Program-made: the position numbers and the translations under genes
DNA from: Alloalcanivorax profundimaris
Lineage (GTDB): Bacteria > Pseudomonadota > Gammaproteobacteria > Pseudomonadales > Alcanivoracaceae
Direction of reading: 5' to 3'
Length of the DNA: 64,000 nucleotides
Assembly: GCF_015265435.1 (NCBI RefSeq)
Contig: NZ_JABJWH010000007.1
Span: 1-64,000 of the forward strand
Shown: positions 31,029-39,214 of the stretch, one piece after another
How positions within the stretch are numbered: the first letter of the stretch is position 1
How the letters are laid out: every line of letters starts with the position of its first letter
Notes under the pieces: generated by a model
Databases searched by the model: none
What the model was told of the DNA's origin: nothing
The model's input: the letters and a program-made list of their open reading frames with translations, nothing else

Positions 31029-32553
31029 CAGGGCTCTCCAGATACTGCTCGGCCAGGAATTGGGCGATGCGTTGTTCCATCAGGGTTTCCGATAGGGCGT
31101 GCACGCCGTCCACCCGGTAGGTGCCCACCGGCTCGCTGCGGCCGCGCACGCGCATGTCGCCGTAGGCGGCGGCGCGCACGCGGGAGCCGATGTTGGGATT
31201 CTCGATCAGCGGCGCGGCGGCGATGATCTCGCCGGCGCCGGCCATGTTGGACAGCCGCGACGCCAGGTTCACCGCGTCGCCCACCACCGTGTACTGCATC
31301 CTTTCCCGGGACCCCAGGTTGCCGGCCAGCATCGGCCCGGAGTTCATGCCGATGCGGAACTCCACCGTGGTCTGACCGCGGGCGGCCCGGTATTCATTGA
31401 GGCGCGCCACCAGCCGCTGGATCATCACCGCGCAGCACAGGCCGTGGAACAGGTGCTCGGAATCCTCTTCCGGCACACCGAACACGATCATCGCGCAATC
31501 GCCCATGTATTTGTCGATGGTGCCCCGGTAGAAGGAGGTGGCGGTGGTGATGGCGTCGAAATAGACGTTGAGCATGTCGGCCACCGCCTCCGGGGCCAGG
31601 CTTTCCGAGAGCCGGGTGAAACCGACGATGTCGGCGAACACCACGGTGGCGTTCACGTCGCGCCCGCCCAGGGTGACCTGATCCAGGTTGGCCATCATCT
31701 TGCGCGCCACCGAGGGGCTCACGAAACGCTGCAGGACGCGCTCCACCTGATCCTTCTCCAGCATGTCGTGGGCCATGCCGTTGTAGGCCTCGATCAGATG
31801 GCCGATCTCGTCGTTGCGGCGTTCCTGAATCCGGTACTGCAGATCCCCCTTGCGCATGGCGCTGGTGGCGGCCAACAGGTTGTGGATCGGTTGCGCCAGG
31901 CGGCGGCTGATCAGGAAGGACGCGATGATCGCCAGCAGCCCCATGGCCAGGGTAGCGGTGATCATGGTGTTGCGCACCTGCTGCTGGGCGGCGGTGATGG
32001 AACGGTCGGAAATCGTCACGGCCACGGTACCGGCGCGATTCTCGTCCACGGTCACCGGGGCTTCATAGGTGCTCATGGCCTCGCCGCGATAGCGCCAGCG
32101 GCGCATGGCGTCCGTGGCCGGCGACGTCCGGGGCGGCTGCAGGCCGGCCTGCTCCACGGTCTCGCCGTCGCGGTCGAACAGGGCGGCGCCCTCGATGCTT
32201 TCACTGCGCACCAGGTTGCTCAGGTGCACTTTGAGCAGGAACAGGTCCTCGGCCAGCAGCGGTTCCCGGGCGGTGTGCGCCAGCTGGGTGGCGATGGCGG
32301 TGCCGAACCGGTCGGCCTGCTGGCGCATGCGCTCCAGCTGGTTATTGAGCAGAAACGCGCCCAACAGGGTCATGCCCACCAGAATCAGCGCCGAAATCGA
32401 CAGGCCCATCTTCCAGGCCACCGGAAAATACTCGGGAATGTAAGGCCGGATCAGGGCGTCGAAACGCCGCTTGAAACCGCCGGACCGGGGGCCGTCGGGG
32501 GCGCCGCCGTCGTTTTTTCCGGTGGATGTCTGGGGGGCGGAAGGTTTGTTCAC
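31021..32553 (-). CDS. Membrane class III adenylate/guanylate cyclase with HAMP domain
   Basis: A 510-residue protein: cytoplasmic N-terminus, TM1 (about 48-70), periplasmic sensor (about 70-190), TM2 (about 193-213), HAMP (about 214-266) and a class III catalytic domain (about 295-450). Metal-binding Asp residues are in FADIVGFT and KYMGDCAMIVFG, and the transition-state Asn/Arg in VGDAVNLASRL. Lys in DKYMGD and Asp in VVGDAV suggest ATP rather than GTP as substrate; this is inference from the family. The start is GTG with a poor Shine-Dalgarno. A CRP-like site is found at 45252. Confidence 0.9.
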   Translation of the reverse strand: MNKPSAPQTSTGKNDGGAPDGPRSGGFKRRFDALIRPYIPEYFPVAWKMGLSISALILVGMTLLGAFLLNNQLERMRQQADRFGTAIATQLAHTAREPLLAEDLFLLKVHLSNLVRSESIEGAALFDRDGETVEQAGLQPPRTSPATDAMRRWRYRGEAMSTYEAPVTVDENRAGTVAVTISDRSITAAQQQVRNTMITATLAMGLLAIIASFLISRRLAQPIHNLLAATSAMRKGDLQYRIQERRNDEIGHLIEAYNGMAHDMLEKDQVERVLQRFVSPSVARKMMANLDQVTLGGRDVNATVVFADIVGFTRLSESLAPEAVADMLNVYFDAITTATSFYRGTIDKYMGDCAMIVFGVPEEDSEHLFHGLCCAVMIQRLVARLNEYRAARGQTTVEFRIGMNSGPMLAGNLGSRERMQYTVVGDAVNLASRLSNMAGAGEIIAAAPLIENPNIGSRVRAAAYGDMRVRGRSEPVGTYRVDGVHALSETLMEQRIAQFLAEQYLESPGA

Positions 32554-32648
32554 CGTGGCTACCGTCGCGGCTTCTCTTGTCAGGGTGCGTGGGCAGTGTC
32601 ACATTGCCAGACTGGCCGTAGGGAAACCACCATAAGGTCGACGAGAGC

Positions 32649-33620
32649 ATGGCATTTATTCGCGAACGGCGTCTTAACGCCAACGGAATGGACTTTTTCA
32701 TCGCCGAGGCGGGCGAACCGGGGGCCCCCCTGGTGCTTTGCCTGCACGGCTTCCCGGAGTGCTGGGCCTCCTGGCGCTATCAATTGCCGGCGCTGGCCCA
32801 GTCCGGCTACCACGCGGTGGCTCCGGATTTGCGCGGCTACGGTGAAACCGGCGGACCCGCCGACGTGGACGCCTATCGGCAGTCCCGGCTGGCGGAGGAC
32901 GTGGTCGCCCTGATCGACGCCCTGGGCGCGGAACGCGCCGTGCTGGTGGGGCACGATTGGGGCTGCGCGCTGAGCTGGGAAGTGGCGCGCCGCCACCCGG
33001 ATCGGGTGGCCGCCCTGGTGGGGCTGTCGGTGCCCTACGGCGGCCCGGCGCCGCAGCCGCCGACCCGCGCCATGCGCGACCTGTTCGGCGACCACTTCTT
33101 CTACATGCTGTATTTCCAGCGGCCCGAGGTGCCGGAGCGGGAGCTGGAGGCGGACGTGGAGGACAGCCTGCGCCGTCTGTTCCACAGCCTGTCCGCCGAC
33201 GGCATCGACGACTTCCGCGTGGCCCCGGACGACACCCGGGTGCTGGCGGCCATGCGCCCCCCGGAGACGCCGCCGCGCTGGATGCGCGACGAGGATCTGG
33301 CCTATTACGTGGCCCGTTTCCGCAAGACCGGCTTCACCGGCGCGCTCAACTGGTACCGGGCCATGGACGCCTCCTGGGAGGAAAGCCGCGGCGATGACCA
33401 CTGGACCCTGGACGCGCCCACCCTGTTTCTGGGCGGCATGCAGGATCCGGTGGTGCTGTTCAGCCAGAAGGCCCTGGCGCGCATGCCCGACTACGTGCCC
33501 GACCTGACCACCGTGATGCTCGACCAGTGCGGGCATTGGATCCAGATGGAGCAGGCGGTGGAAGTGAACCGGGAAATCCTCAACTTTCTCGCCGCGAAAG
33601 GGCTCCAGCCTCCCGGTTAA
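32649..33620 (+). CDS. Epoxide hydrolase-like alpha/beta hydrolase
   Basis: A 323-residue soluble alpha/beta hydrolase. The oxyanion motif HGFPECWASWRYQ, the nucleophile Asp in VLVGHDWGCALSW, a distal acid in LFLGGMQDPVV and the catalytic His in DQCGHWIQME match soluble epoxide hydrolases rather than serine esterases. The lid region carries tyrosines (YYVARF; FTGALNWYRAM) that could activate the epoxide. Dehalogenase activity is a less likely alternative. Its stop interlocks with that of the convergent AttH-like gene. Confidence 0.88.
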   Translation: MAFIRERRLNANGMDFFIAEAGEPGAPLVLCLHGFPECWASWRYQLPALAQSGYHAVAPDLRGYGETGGPADVDAYRQSRLAEDVVALIDALGAERAVLVGHDWGCALSWEVARRHPDRVAALVGLSVPYGGPAPQPPTRAMRDLFGDHFFYMLYFQRPEVPERELEADVEDSLRRLFHSLSADGIDDFRVAPDDTRVLAAMRPPETPPRWMRDEDLAYYVARFRKTGFTGALNWYRAMDASWEESRGDDHWTLDAPTLFLGGMQDPVVLFSQKALARMPDYVPDLTTVMLDQCGHWIQMEQAVEVNREILNFLAAKGLQPPG

Positions 33621-34591
33621 ACGCCCGGCGGCACGCCGTGATCCTCGCGGTCGGTGAGGATCTCGAAGGCGGCGCCGCTGGCGCTGTTCAGTTCCACCAC
33701 CCGGCCATCCGGCCGCGTCAGCCGTACCCGGGCGGTGGCCAGCTTGCTGTTCAGGCAGGTCTTGTGGCCGCCGGGCGGGTTCAGATAGGTGAGGGCGGTG
33801 AAGCGCGTCGGCGGCGCGCTCACGGTGAGATCCAGCCGCCCGTCCGGCCCCCGGCTGCGCAATCGCCACTCGAAGAAACGATAACGGCCCCGCGCCCGCA
33901 GCGCCTGCCCCACCCGGTTGAAGCGATAGTCCCGGCCGTCCAGCCGTAGCACCGCCAGGCTCACCCAGGGCGTGGGGACCGGTCCCATCCAGACCCGGGC
34001 GGTGGCGCATTCCAGGAACGCCTCCGGGTGGTCGTCGAAGGCCGCCACCTGGCCCCAGGCGTATTGATCGGTGTGGCGCCGGCCCCAGTTGTGATTCTCG
34101 CTGCCCGGCCAGCCGTCCACGGGCCAGGTTTCGCCGTCCACCTCCAGGGTGCCGTGGAAGCGTACCGCCGGCCGGCTTACCAGGGACTTGGCCTTGGGGA
34201 AGGCGGCCCGGTAGCGGTCTTCCGGCAGCAACAGCAGCGGCGCGCCGCCGCCCTGGTAGGTCAGCGACCAGCGCAGCCGGTGGCCGCCCAGGGCGGCGGC
34301 GCCGCTCAATGCCCCTTCGCGCAGGCGGTTGTCGGCCAGATCCACCGCCAGGTCCGTTGCCGCGAAGTGGCACCGGGAAAGCGGAAATTCCTCCTTCACC
34401 GCCACCGGCGGCCGGTCGCCGTCGAAGGCGATGGCCCACAGCTCGCCCATGGAGGGGCGGCCATCGGCGGCCATGAAGCGGGTATAACGAATCCAGAACG
34501 CCCGCGCCCGGCGCGGGTCATTGGCGCGCACGAACCAGGATTCGTAGTGTCCGCCCTGGCCGGGGTACTGGCTGCCGTGGAAGGGAATCAT
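33617..34591 (-). CDS. AttH/CrtC-like (carotenoid hydratase fold) protein
   Basis: A 324-residue beta-rich protein resembling the AttH/hydroxyneurosporene-synthase superfamily of double lipocalin-like folds. Motifs seen are GGHYESWFVRANDP near the N-terminus and SENHNWGRRHTDQYAWGQV in the middle (about 163-181), where acidic and aromatic residues cluster. No signal peptide is evident. It is the third gene of a cassette with a GMC oxidoreductase and overlaps the preceding gene by four bases (ATGA). Activity on a terpenoid, sterol or fatty substrate is only an inference. Confidence 0.65.
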   Translation of the reverse strand: MIPFHGSQYPGQGGHYESWFVRANDPRRARAFWIRYTRFMAADGRPSMGELWAIAFDGDRPPVAVKEEFPLSRCHFAATDLAVDLADNRLREGALSGAAALGGHRLRWSLTYQGGGAPLLLLPEDRYRAAFPKAKSLVSRPAVRFHGTLEVDGETWPVDGWPGSENHNWGRRHTDQYAWGQVAAFDDHPEAFLECATARVWMGPVPTPWVSLAVLRLDGRDYRFNRVGQALRARGRYRFFEWRLRSRGPDGRLDLTVSAPPTRFTALTYLNPPGGHKTCLNSKLATARVRLTRPDGRVVELNSASGAAFEILTDREDHGVPPGV

Positions 34592-35034
34592 GGCGTGGCG
34601 CCCTGGTAGGCCCGCTGTTCGTCCACCAGGCGCAGGGCCTTGAACGGGAACAACAGCATGCTGTCCCGGTAGGCGACGCTGGCCCGGCCCACCTCCCGGC
34701 CGTCCCGGAACACGGTGAGCGGGCAGGTCACCAGCGACTGAATCCAGCCGCCGTGGCCGTAGCGTTTGCGGCCCTCGGCGCGCAGCGTGCCCAGAACCGG
34801 ATGCTCGAAGCGCAGCCAGTAATGGGGGCCGCCCAGGTGCAGGGTCAGTTCTCCCTCGCAGGCATACGGCTCGCCATCCAGCTCCACCCGCCCGCGAAAG
34901 AAGCGCGGCGTGGAGAGGCTGAAGATGCGGGGCGTGAAGGCCTGGATGCTAAAGCGGAACGATCGCCGTGCCGGCGCCTCGTCCAGCGACAGCCAGCCGC
35001 TCATGGTCTCCTTGATCAGTAAACCCATGGTCAT
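34588..35034 (-). CDS. Orphan 148-residue beta-rich partner of the GMC oxidoreductase
   Basis: A 148-residue protein starting MTMGLLIKETMSGWLSLDEA. It is predicted mostly beta (VELDGEPYACEGELTLHLGG; HYWLRFEHPVLGTLRAEGRK), with no signal peptide or membrane segment. From memory it resembles the beta-rich accessory domain (with an ETM-G motif) fused to large sterol-oxidase-like GMC proteins, here encoded as a separate subunit; this is uncertain. AAGGAG lies ten bases before the ATG. It overlaps both neighbours by four bases. Confidence 0.65.
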   Translation of the reverse strand: MTMGLLIKETMSGWLSLDEAPARRSFRFSIQAFTPRIFSLSTPRFFRGRVELDGEPYACEGELTLHLGGPHYWLRFEHPVLGTLRAEGRKRYGHGGWIQSLVTCPLTVFRDGREVGRASVAYRDSMLLFPFKALRLVDEQRAYQGATP

Positions 35035-36974
35035 GGTCGGGTCTCTCCTTGTGGGCCTTGCTGGCCTTGCGGGTCCTGCAGGCGGTCGGCCAGACGCGCG
35101 GCGGCGCGCCCGGCCAGGGTCATGATGGTTACCTGGGGGTTGGCCCCAAGGCTCGAAGGCACCGCCGCGCCGTCCATCACGTACAGCCCCGGCTGGCCGA
35201 ACACACGGTGCTCGGCGTCGCAGACCCCGTCGTCGGCGTCGCGGCCCAGGCGCGCGGTACCCAGCGGATGGTAGGCGGTGATCAGAAAGTGGCGGGGCTT
35301 GAGGGGGCGGCGCAGAAAGGCGTCCAGTTGGTGCCGGTCCCGCAGCCGGGTGATGCCCTCCGGGCCTGGCACCAGCACTTCCCGGGCGCCGGCGGCGAAG
35401 TACATCCTGGCGAGGGTCTCCACCCCGCGCAGGAACAGGCGGAAATCGTGCCGGTTCAGGTGGTAGCGGATCAGCGGCCAGTCCCGGTGCGGGCCACGCC
35501 GCACGCGCCCCTCGGAGGTGTCGCGGATCATGAAGCCGAAGTAGGCGGTGTGCGGATAGGATTCGGTGAAGCGTACCCAGTCGCGGCCATTCAGGTTGCT
35601 GAGCAGGCCGTGGCCGGCCAGCGGAATGGTGCCGCCCTCGAACATCAGGCCCTGGTCGGCCAGGTCGGCGACGCCGAAGCCCTGGGGAATGGTGCGGCTG
35701 TTGGCCAGGTCCCGGTCCGGGAAGAGGGCGTTGACCACGCCGGCGGGATGCAGGGTCAGGTGCCGGCCCAGGTGGCGGTTGCGGATGCCCTGGCGGCGCA
35801 GGAACAGGGGCGTGAAGAAGGTGCCCATGGCCACCACCACGGCCCGGGAACGGACCCTCAGCCGGACCGTGCGCCCCTGGCCATCGCGGCCCCGGGCGCG
35901 CACGCCGGTGACCCGGCCGCCATCCCGCTCCAGGCGGGTGGCCCGGAAACCGGTGAACAGAAAGGCGCCGCGCTCCAGGGCCCGGGGGATATAGCTCACA
36001 TTGGTGGATTGCTTGGCGTCGGTGGGGCAGCCGAACTGGCACAGGCCCTGGCCGTCGCAGCCTTCGGCGTTGCGCCGCAGCGGATGGCGCGCTTCGAAGC
36101 CCAGCGCCGCCGCGCCCCGGTCGATGATGTCGCCGATCGGGCCCACATGGCGCGGGTCCGCCGGCCGCACCTTGAGCATGGCTTCCACCTGCTCGAACCA
36201 GGGCCCCAGGGCGGCGTCGCTGAAATCCCCCAGGCCACGGGCCCGCCAGTGTTCGCGCACCGCCGCCGGCGTGCGCATGCAGGTGCCGGAATTGATGGTG
36301 GTGGTGCCGCCCACGTTGCGTCCCACCGGCACCGGCATCAGGGCATTGCCGGTGGCGCAGTTGCTGCCGAAAGCCCGGTACAATTTGGGCACCACCTCGG
36401 TGAGGCGACCGCTGAAATGGGAACGGTCGTAGTAGTCGCCTTCCTCCACGATCACCACGGCGAGGCCACGGCTGGCGAGCTCATAGGCCGCCGCCGCGCC
36501 GCCGGCGCCGCTGCCGATCACCACCGCGTCCGCTTCCAGATCCAGGTCCTGGTCGCAGTCCCGGGCGGCGGTGATTTGCTGCCGCCAGCGGAAATGCTCC
36601 ACCTGGGCGGGCACCTGCACCGGCGGGCGGCAGCCGGCGGCGGCCTCCACCCGTTCGTCGAGCAGATAGCGGGCCTTGAAGGGCAGGCACAGGGCGCGCA
36701 GCAGCCGCCCGGACAGCGGACGGTGGCTGAGCCCCTCAATAAAGGCGGCCCGCCGCTCGGCGCCGGCCCGGTGGAAGGCGCCGCCGTGGCGCAGGCGATA
36801 GCGCAGCGCCAGCCAGGCCAGCCCCAGGCGCAGGGCGCGCGCCAGGCGCGGGTGGGCGTCCAGGTCGGGCAGCAGCACATCCGGGTCCGCCGCCGGCAGA
36901 CGGTCGCCGGCGGGAAACAGCGTCGCCACCAGGGCCCGGGCGGTGACGTGCCGGGTGAGTCGGTTCGAAGTCAT
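35031..36974 (-). CDS. GMC family FAD-dependent oxidoreductase (long-chain alcohol oxidase-like)
   Basis: A 647-residue protein. The N-terminal 120 residues are helical (ARALVATLFPAGDRLP ... PFKARYLLDERV), like the fused small domain of long-chain fatty alcohol oxidases. The FAD motif VVIGSGAGGAAAAYELASRG is near residue 150, followed by GRNVGGTTTINSGTCMRTP, a Cys-rich segment CDGQGLCQFGCPTDAK, and the C-terminal GMC signature with catalytic His in YHPLGTARLG and DGAAVPSSLGANP. It probably oxidises a long-chain or polycyclic alcohol; the exact substrate is unknown. It heads a cassette with two overlapping genes. Confidence 0.88.
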   Translation of the reverse strand: MTSNRLTRHVTARALVATLFPAGDRLPAADPDVLLPDLDAHPRLARALRLGLAWLALRYRLRHGGAFHRAGAERRAAFIEGLSHRPLSGRLLRALCLPFKARYLLDERVEAAAGCRPPVQVPAQVEHFRWRQQITAARDCDQDLDLEADAVVIGSGAGGAAAAYELASRGLAVVIVEEGDYYDRSHFSGRLTEVVPKLYRAFGSNCATGNALMPVPVGRNVGGTTTINSGTCMRTPAAVREHWRARGLGDFSDAALGPWFEQVEAMLKVRPADPRHVGPIGDIIDRGAAALGFEARHPLRRNAEGCDGQGLCQFGCPTDAKQSTNVSYIPRALERGAFLFTGFRATRLERDGGRVTGVRARGRDGQGRTVRLRVRSRAVVVAMGTFFTPLFLRRQGIRNRHLGRHLTLHPAGVVNALFPDRDLANSRTIPQGFGVADLADQGLMFEGGTIPLAGHGLLSNLNGRDWVRFTESYPHTAYFGFMIRDTSEGRVRRGPHRDWPLIRYHLNRHDFRLFLRGVETLARMYFAAGAREVLVPGPEGITRLRDRHQLDAFLRRPLKPRHFLITAYHPLGTARLGRDADDGVCDAEHRVFGQPGLYVMDGAAVPSSLGANPQVTIMTLAGRAAARLADRLQDPQGQQGPQGETRP

Positions 36975-36980
36975 GCCCCC

Positions 36981-36986
36981 AGTCTA
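36981..36986 (-). promoter_or_regulatory. Candidate -10 box giving a leaderless GMC transcript
   Basis: TAGACT on the minus strand ends six bases before the GMC ATG, so the predicted start nucleotide is the A of the start codon. No clear -35 is seen. The same hexamer is the -10 of the rpsM promoter. Confidence 0.35.
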
Positions 36987-37056
36987 GGGGCGCCGGCGGC
37001 GGTTGCTTGACCCGGGGCGCGGCCCGGCACCGCGCGACCGGTCAACGCACCGGCCC

Positions 37057-37070
37057 CTGACCTGGATCAA
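37057..37070 (+). promoter_or_regulatory. FNR/ANR-like box upstream of the candidate sRNA
   Basis: CTGAC-CTGG-ATCAA has one perfect FNR/ANR half-site (ATCAA) and one with three of five matches to TTGAT. Its centre (37063.5) is 41.5 bases before the predicted start at 37105, the classical activator position. A CATTAT -10 box lies at 37093-37098. Confidence 0.5.
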
Positions 37071-37104
37071 GAGACGACGGCGGCCCTGGAGGCATTATGT
37101 TCAT

Positions 37105-37181
37105 GGGGCGGCGACGCCCCGCTGCGTATGCTTCCGGAAAACACCGGACACTCGGCCCCGCTCTGGCGGGGCCTTTTTTTT
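37105..37181 (+). ncRNA. Candidate 77-nt anaerobically controlled small RNA
   Basis: Three consecutive hairpins fill the interval. GGGGCG-GCGA-CGCCCC (37105-37120) is a six-bp stem with a GNRA tetraloop. TCCGG-AAAACA-CCGGA (37133-37148) is the second. The third is a terminator with an eight-bp perfect stem (37154-37173) and eight T. No protein-coding gene on the plus strand can use this terminator: both flanking genes are on the minus strand. A -10 box and an FNR-like site lie at the right distances upstream. The RNA is predicted only from sequence. Confidence 0.55.
37154..37181 (+). terminator. Strong plus-strand intrinsic terminator without a coding gene
   Basis: GGCCCCGC-TCTG-GCGGGGCC is followed by eight T (37174-37181). 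Read on the minus strand it has no T-run, so it does not serve the neighbouring minus-strand genes. Confidence 0.9.
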
Positions 37182-37199
37182 GCTCGTCGTTCGGGCGGC

Positions 37200-39206
37200 C
37201 TACCAGTGAATTCCCTTGAACAGCCGGGAGAAGGCGGCCTGCTCGCGGCTGATTTTCTTCGGCGTGGCCTCGCGCCGGCCCATGGCGGCGGCGGAGTCCG
37301 AGAAAATCTTGTAACCGGTGTTCATGATCGTCTCGGTGACCTTGGGGGTGATGAAGTGCATAACCTGGCCGAGCACGCCCAGGCTGGTGGCGATCCGTTT
37401 GGGGCGCCGCACGATGGCTTCGCAGATCATGTCCGCCGCCTGGTTGGGGCTGATGGTGGGCACGTGGTTGTAGAGCTTGGTGGGCGCGATCATGGGCGTG
37501 CGCACCAGCGGCATGTTGATGGTGGTGAAGTGGATGCCCTGGTGGGCCAGTTCGCTGGCGGCGCAGCGGGTGAACGAATCCAGCGCCGCCTTGGAGGCCA
37601 CGTAGGCGGAGAAGCGCGGCGCGTTGGTGAGCACGCCGATGCTGGAAATATTGATCACATGGCCGAAGCCGCGCTCCACCATCCCTGGCATCAGCTTCAT
37701 GATCAGCCGCAGCGCGCCGAAGTAGTTGAGTTGCATGGTGCGCTGGAAATCGTGGAAGCGGTTGAACGAATGCACCACGGAGCGGCGGATCGAGTGGCCG
37801 GCGTTGTTGACCAGGATGTCCACTCGGCCGTAATCGGCCAGTACCTGCTCCACCAGTTCGTCCACGGACTCCATCTTGGAGACGTCGCAGCGGTAGGCGT
37901 GGGCGGTGCCACCGAGCTGCTTGATCTCGTGCAGGGTCTCCTCCAGCTTCTCCGGCGTGCGCGCCACCACCAGCACGGTGGCACCGGCGCGGGCCAGCTT
38001 CAGGGCGGACGCCTTGCCGATGCCGGAGGTGGCGCCGGTGATCAGCACGATCTTGTCCTCCACCCGCTCCGGCAGCGAAGGCATCGGCTGCAGTTCGTCC
38101 TCGCGGCTGTCCCGGTCCGGGTCCAGGTGGTTTTCCCAGAAATCCCACAGCTGCTGGATGTAGCTCTCCAGCTCCGGCACTTCGATGCCGCTGCCTTCCA
38201 GGGCGGCCCGGGCGCGCTGGTTGTCGTACTCGGTGGGGAAGGTGAGGAACTTGATCACCGAAGGGGGAATGTCCAGGTTCTCCAGGGTCTGGTTCACCAG
38301 CAGGCGCGGGGTCAGGGCGCTGACCCCCTTGCGCACGAAACCGGGCACCGCGTCGAATACCTTGCCGTCCAGCCGCACCGGCATGCGCGGCGCCTGGGCG
38401 GCGCTGGCGATGATGTCCATCACCTCGCCGAAGTTGTAGCTGCGGTCGGCGGTGAGGTGGAAGCAGTGGCCGTTGCCTTCCTTCTGGTGGGCGATGTGGT
38501 CCAGCGCGTCGGCCACGTAGTCCACCGGTACGATGTTGAAGTGGCCGCTTTCCAGGCCCACCAGCGGAATCCAGTTGGGCAGGAAGTCCTTCAGTTTCTG
38601 AATCAGCTTGAAGAAGTAGTAGGGGCCGTCGACCTTGTCCATCTCGCCGGTCTGGGAGTGGCCCACCACCAGGGAAGGTCGGTAGATGCGCCATGGAATG
38701 CGGCTCTCGTGGCGCACCAGGGCTTCCGCCTCGTGCTTGGTGAGCAGGTAGGGATCGTCCAGGCCCTCGGCTTCCTCGAACATGTCCTCGGTGAAGGTGC
38801 CGTCGTAGAGCCCGCCGGCGGCCACGGAAGAAACATGGTGGAAGCATTTGGCGTCCAGCTTCTCGGCCAGCTTCAGGGTATGGCGGGTGCCCTCGATATT
38901 GATGTAGCGCTGGCTGTTCTCGTCGGCGCTGATGTCGTAGATGGCGGCCAGGTGGAAGAAATGGTCGATCTGGCCCACCAGGTCGTCCTGGTCCCGTTTG
39001 CTCACGCCCAGCAGCTTCTTGGTCAGGTCGCCGCTGATGGCGACCAGCCTGTTTTCCTCCACGCACAGCCGGCGGCGCATGGCGTCCAGCTTGTACTCCG
39101 AACCCGGCCGGACCAGCGCGAACACCCGGGCGTTGTCGCGCTTGAGCAGGCGGGCGACCAGAAAGCGGCCGATGAAACCGGTGGCTCCGGTGACGAAGTA
39201 GTTCAT
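37200..39206 (-). CDS. Bifunctional fatty acyl-CoA/ACP reductase (Maqu_2507-type FAR)
   Basis: A 668-residue protein with two NAD(P)H-binding reductase domains. The N-terminal one (about 1-355) begins MNYFVTGATGFIGRFLVARL and has SSVAAGGLYDGTF; the C-terminal SDR (about 385-620) has ITGATSGIGKASALKLARAG and catalytic Ser and Tyr in NISSIGVLTNAPRFSAYVAS. The whole protein closely resembles, from memory, the Marinobacter fatty acyl-CoA reductase that makes fatty alcohols for wax esters in a four-electron reduction. The ATG at 39206 has AAGGGG upstream; an earlier in-frame start is rejected. Confidence 0.9.
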   Translation of the reverse strand: MNYFVTGATGFIGRFLVARLLKRDNARVFALVRPGSEYKLDAMRRRLCVEENRLVAISGDLTKKLLGVSKRDQDDLVGQIDHFFHLAAIYDISADENSQRYINIEGTRHTLKLAEKLDAKCFHHVSSVAAGGLYDGTFTEDMFEEAEGLDDPYLLTKHEAEALVRHESRIPWRIYRPSLVVGHSQTGEMDKVDGPYYFFKLIQKLKDFLPNWIPLVGLESGHFNIVPVDYVADALDHIAHQKEGNGHCFHLTADRSYNFGEVMDIIASAAQAPRMPVRLDGKVFDAVPGFVRKGVSALTPRLLVNQTLENLDIPPSVIKFLTFPTEYDNQRARAALEGSGIEVPELESYIQQLWDFWENHLDPDRDSREDELQPMPSLPERVEDKIVLITGATSGIGKASALKLARAGATVLVVARTPEKLEETLHEIKQLGGTAHAYRCDVSKMESVDELVEQVLADYGRVDILVNNAGHSIRRSVVHSFNRFHDFQRTMQLNYFGALRLIMKLMPGMVERGFGHVINISSIGVLTNAPRFSAYVASKAALDSFTRCAASELAHQGIHFTTINMPLVRTPMIAPTKLYNHVPTISPNQAADMICEAIVRRPKRIATSLGVLGQVMHFITPKVTETIMNTGYKIFSDSAAAMGRREATPKKISREQAAFSRLFKGIHW

Positions 39207-39214
39207 GGAATTCC
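39205..39214. repeat. ATGGAATTCC copy over the FAR start codon
   Basis: This ten-base word is identical to the first ten bases of the 12-bp palindrome at 39347-39358, so both ends of the divergent FAR-nitroreductase region carry it. It could be a second operator half or a coincidence with the ribosome binding site. Confidence 0.35.

Noticed and set aside
35049-37010. Long plus-strand open frame antisense to the GMC oxidoreductase
   Set aside because: Same GC-bias effect; the GMC gene has FAD and active-site motifs.
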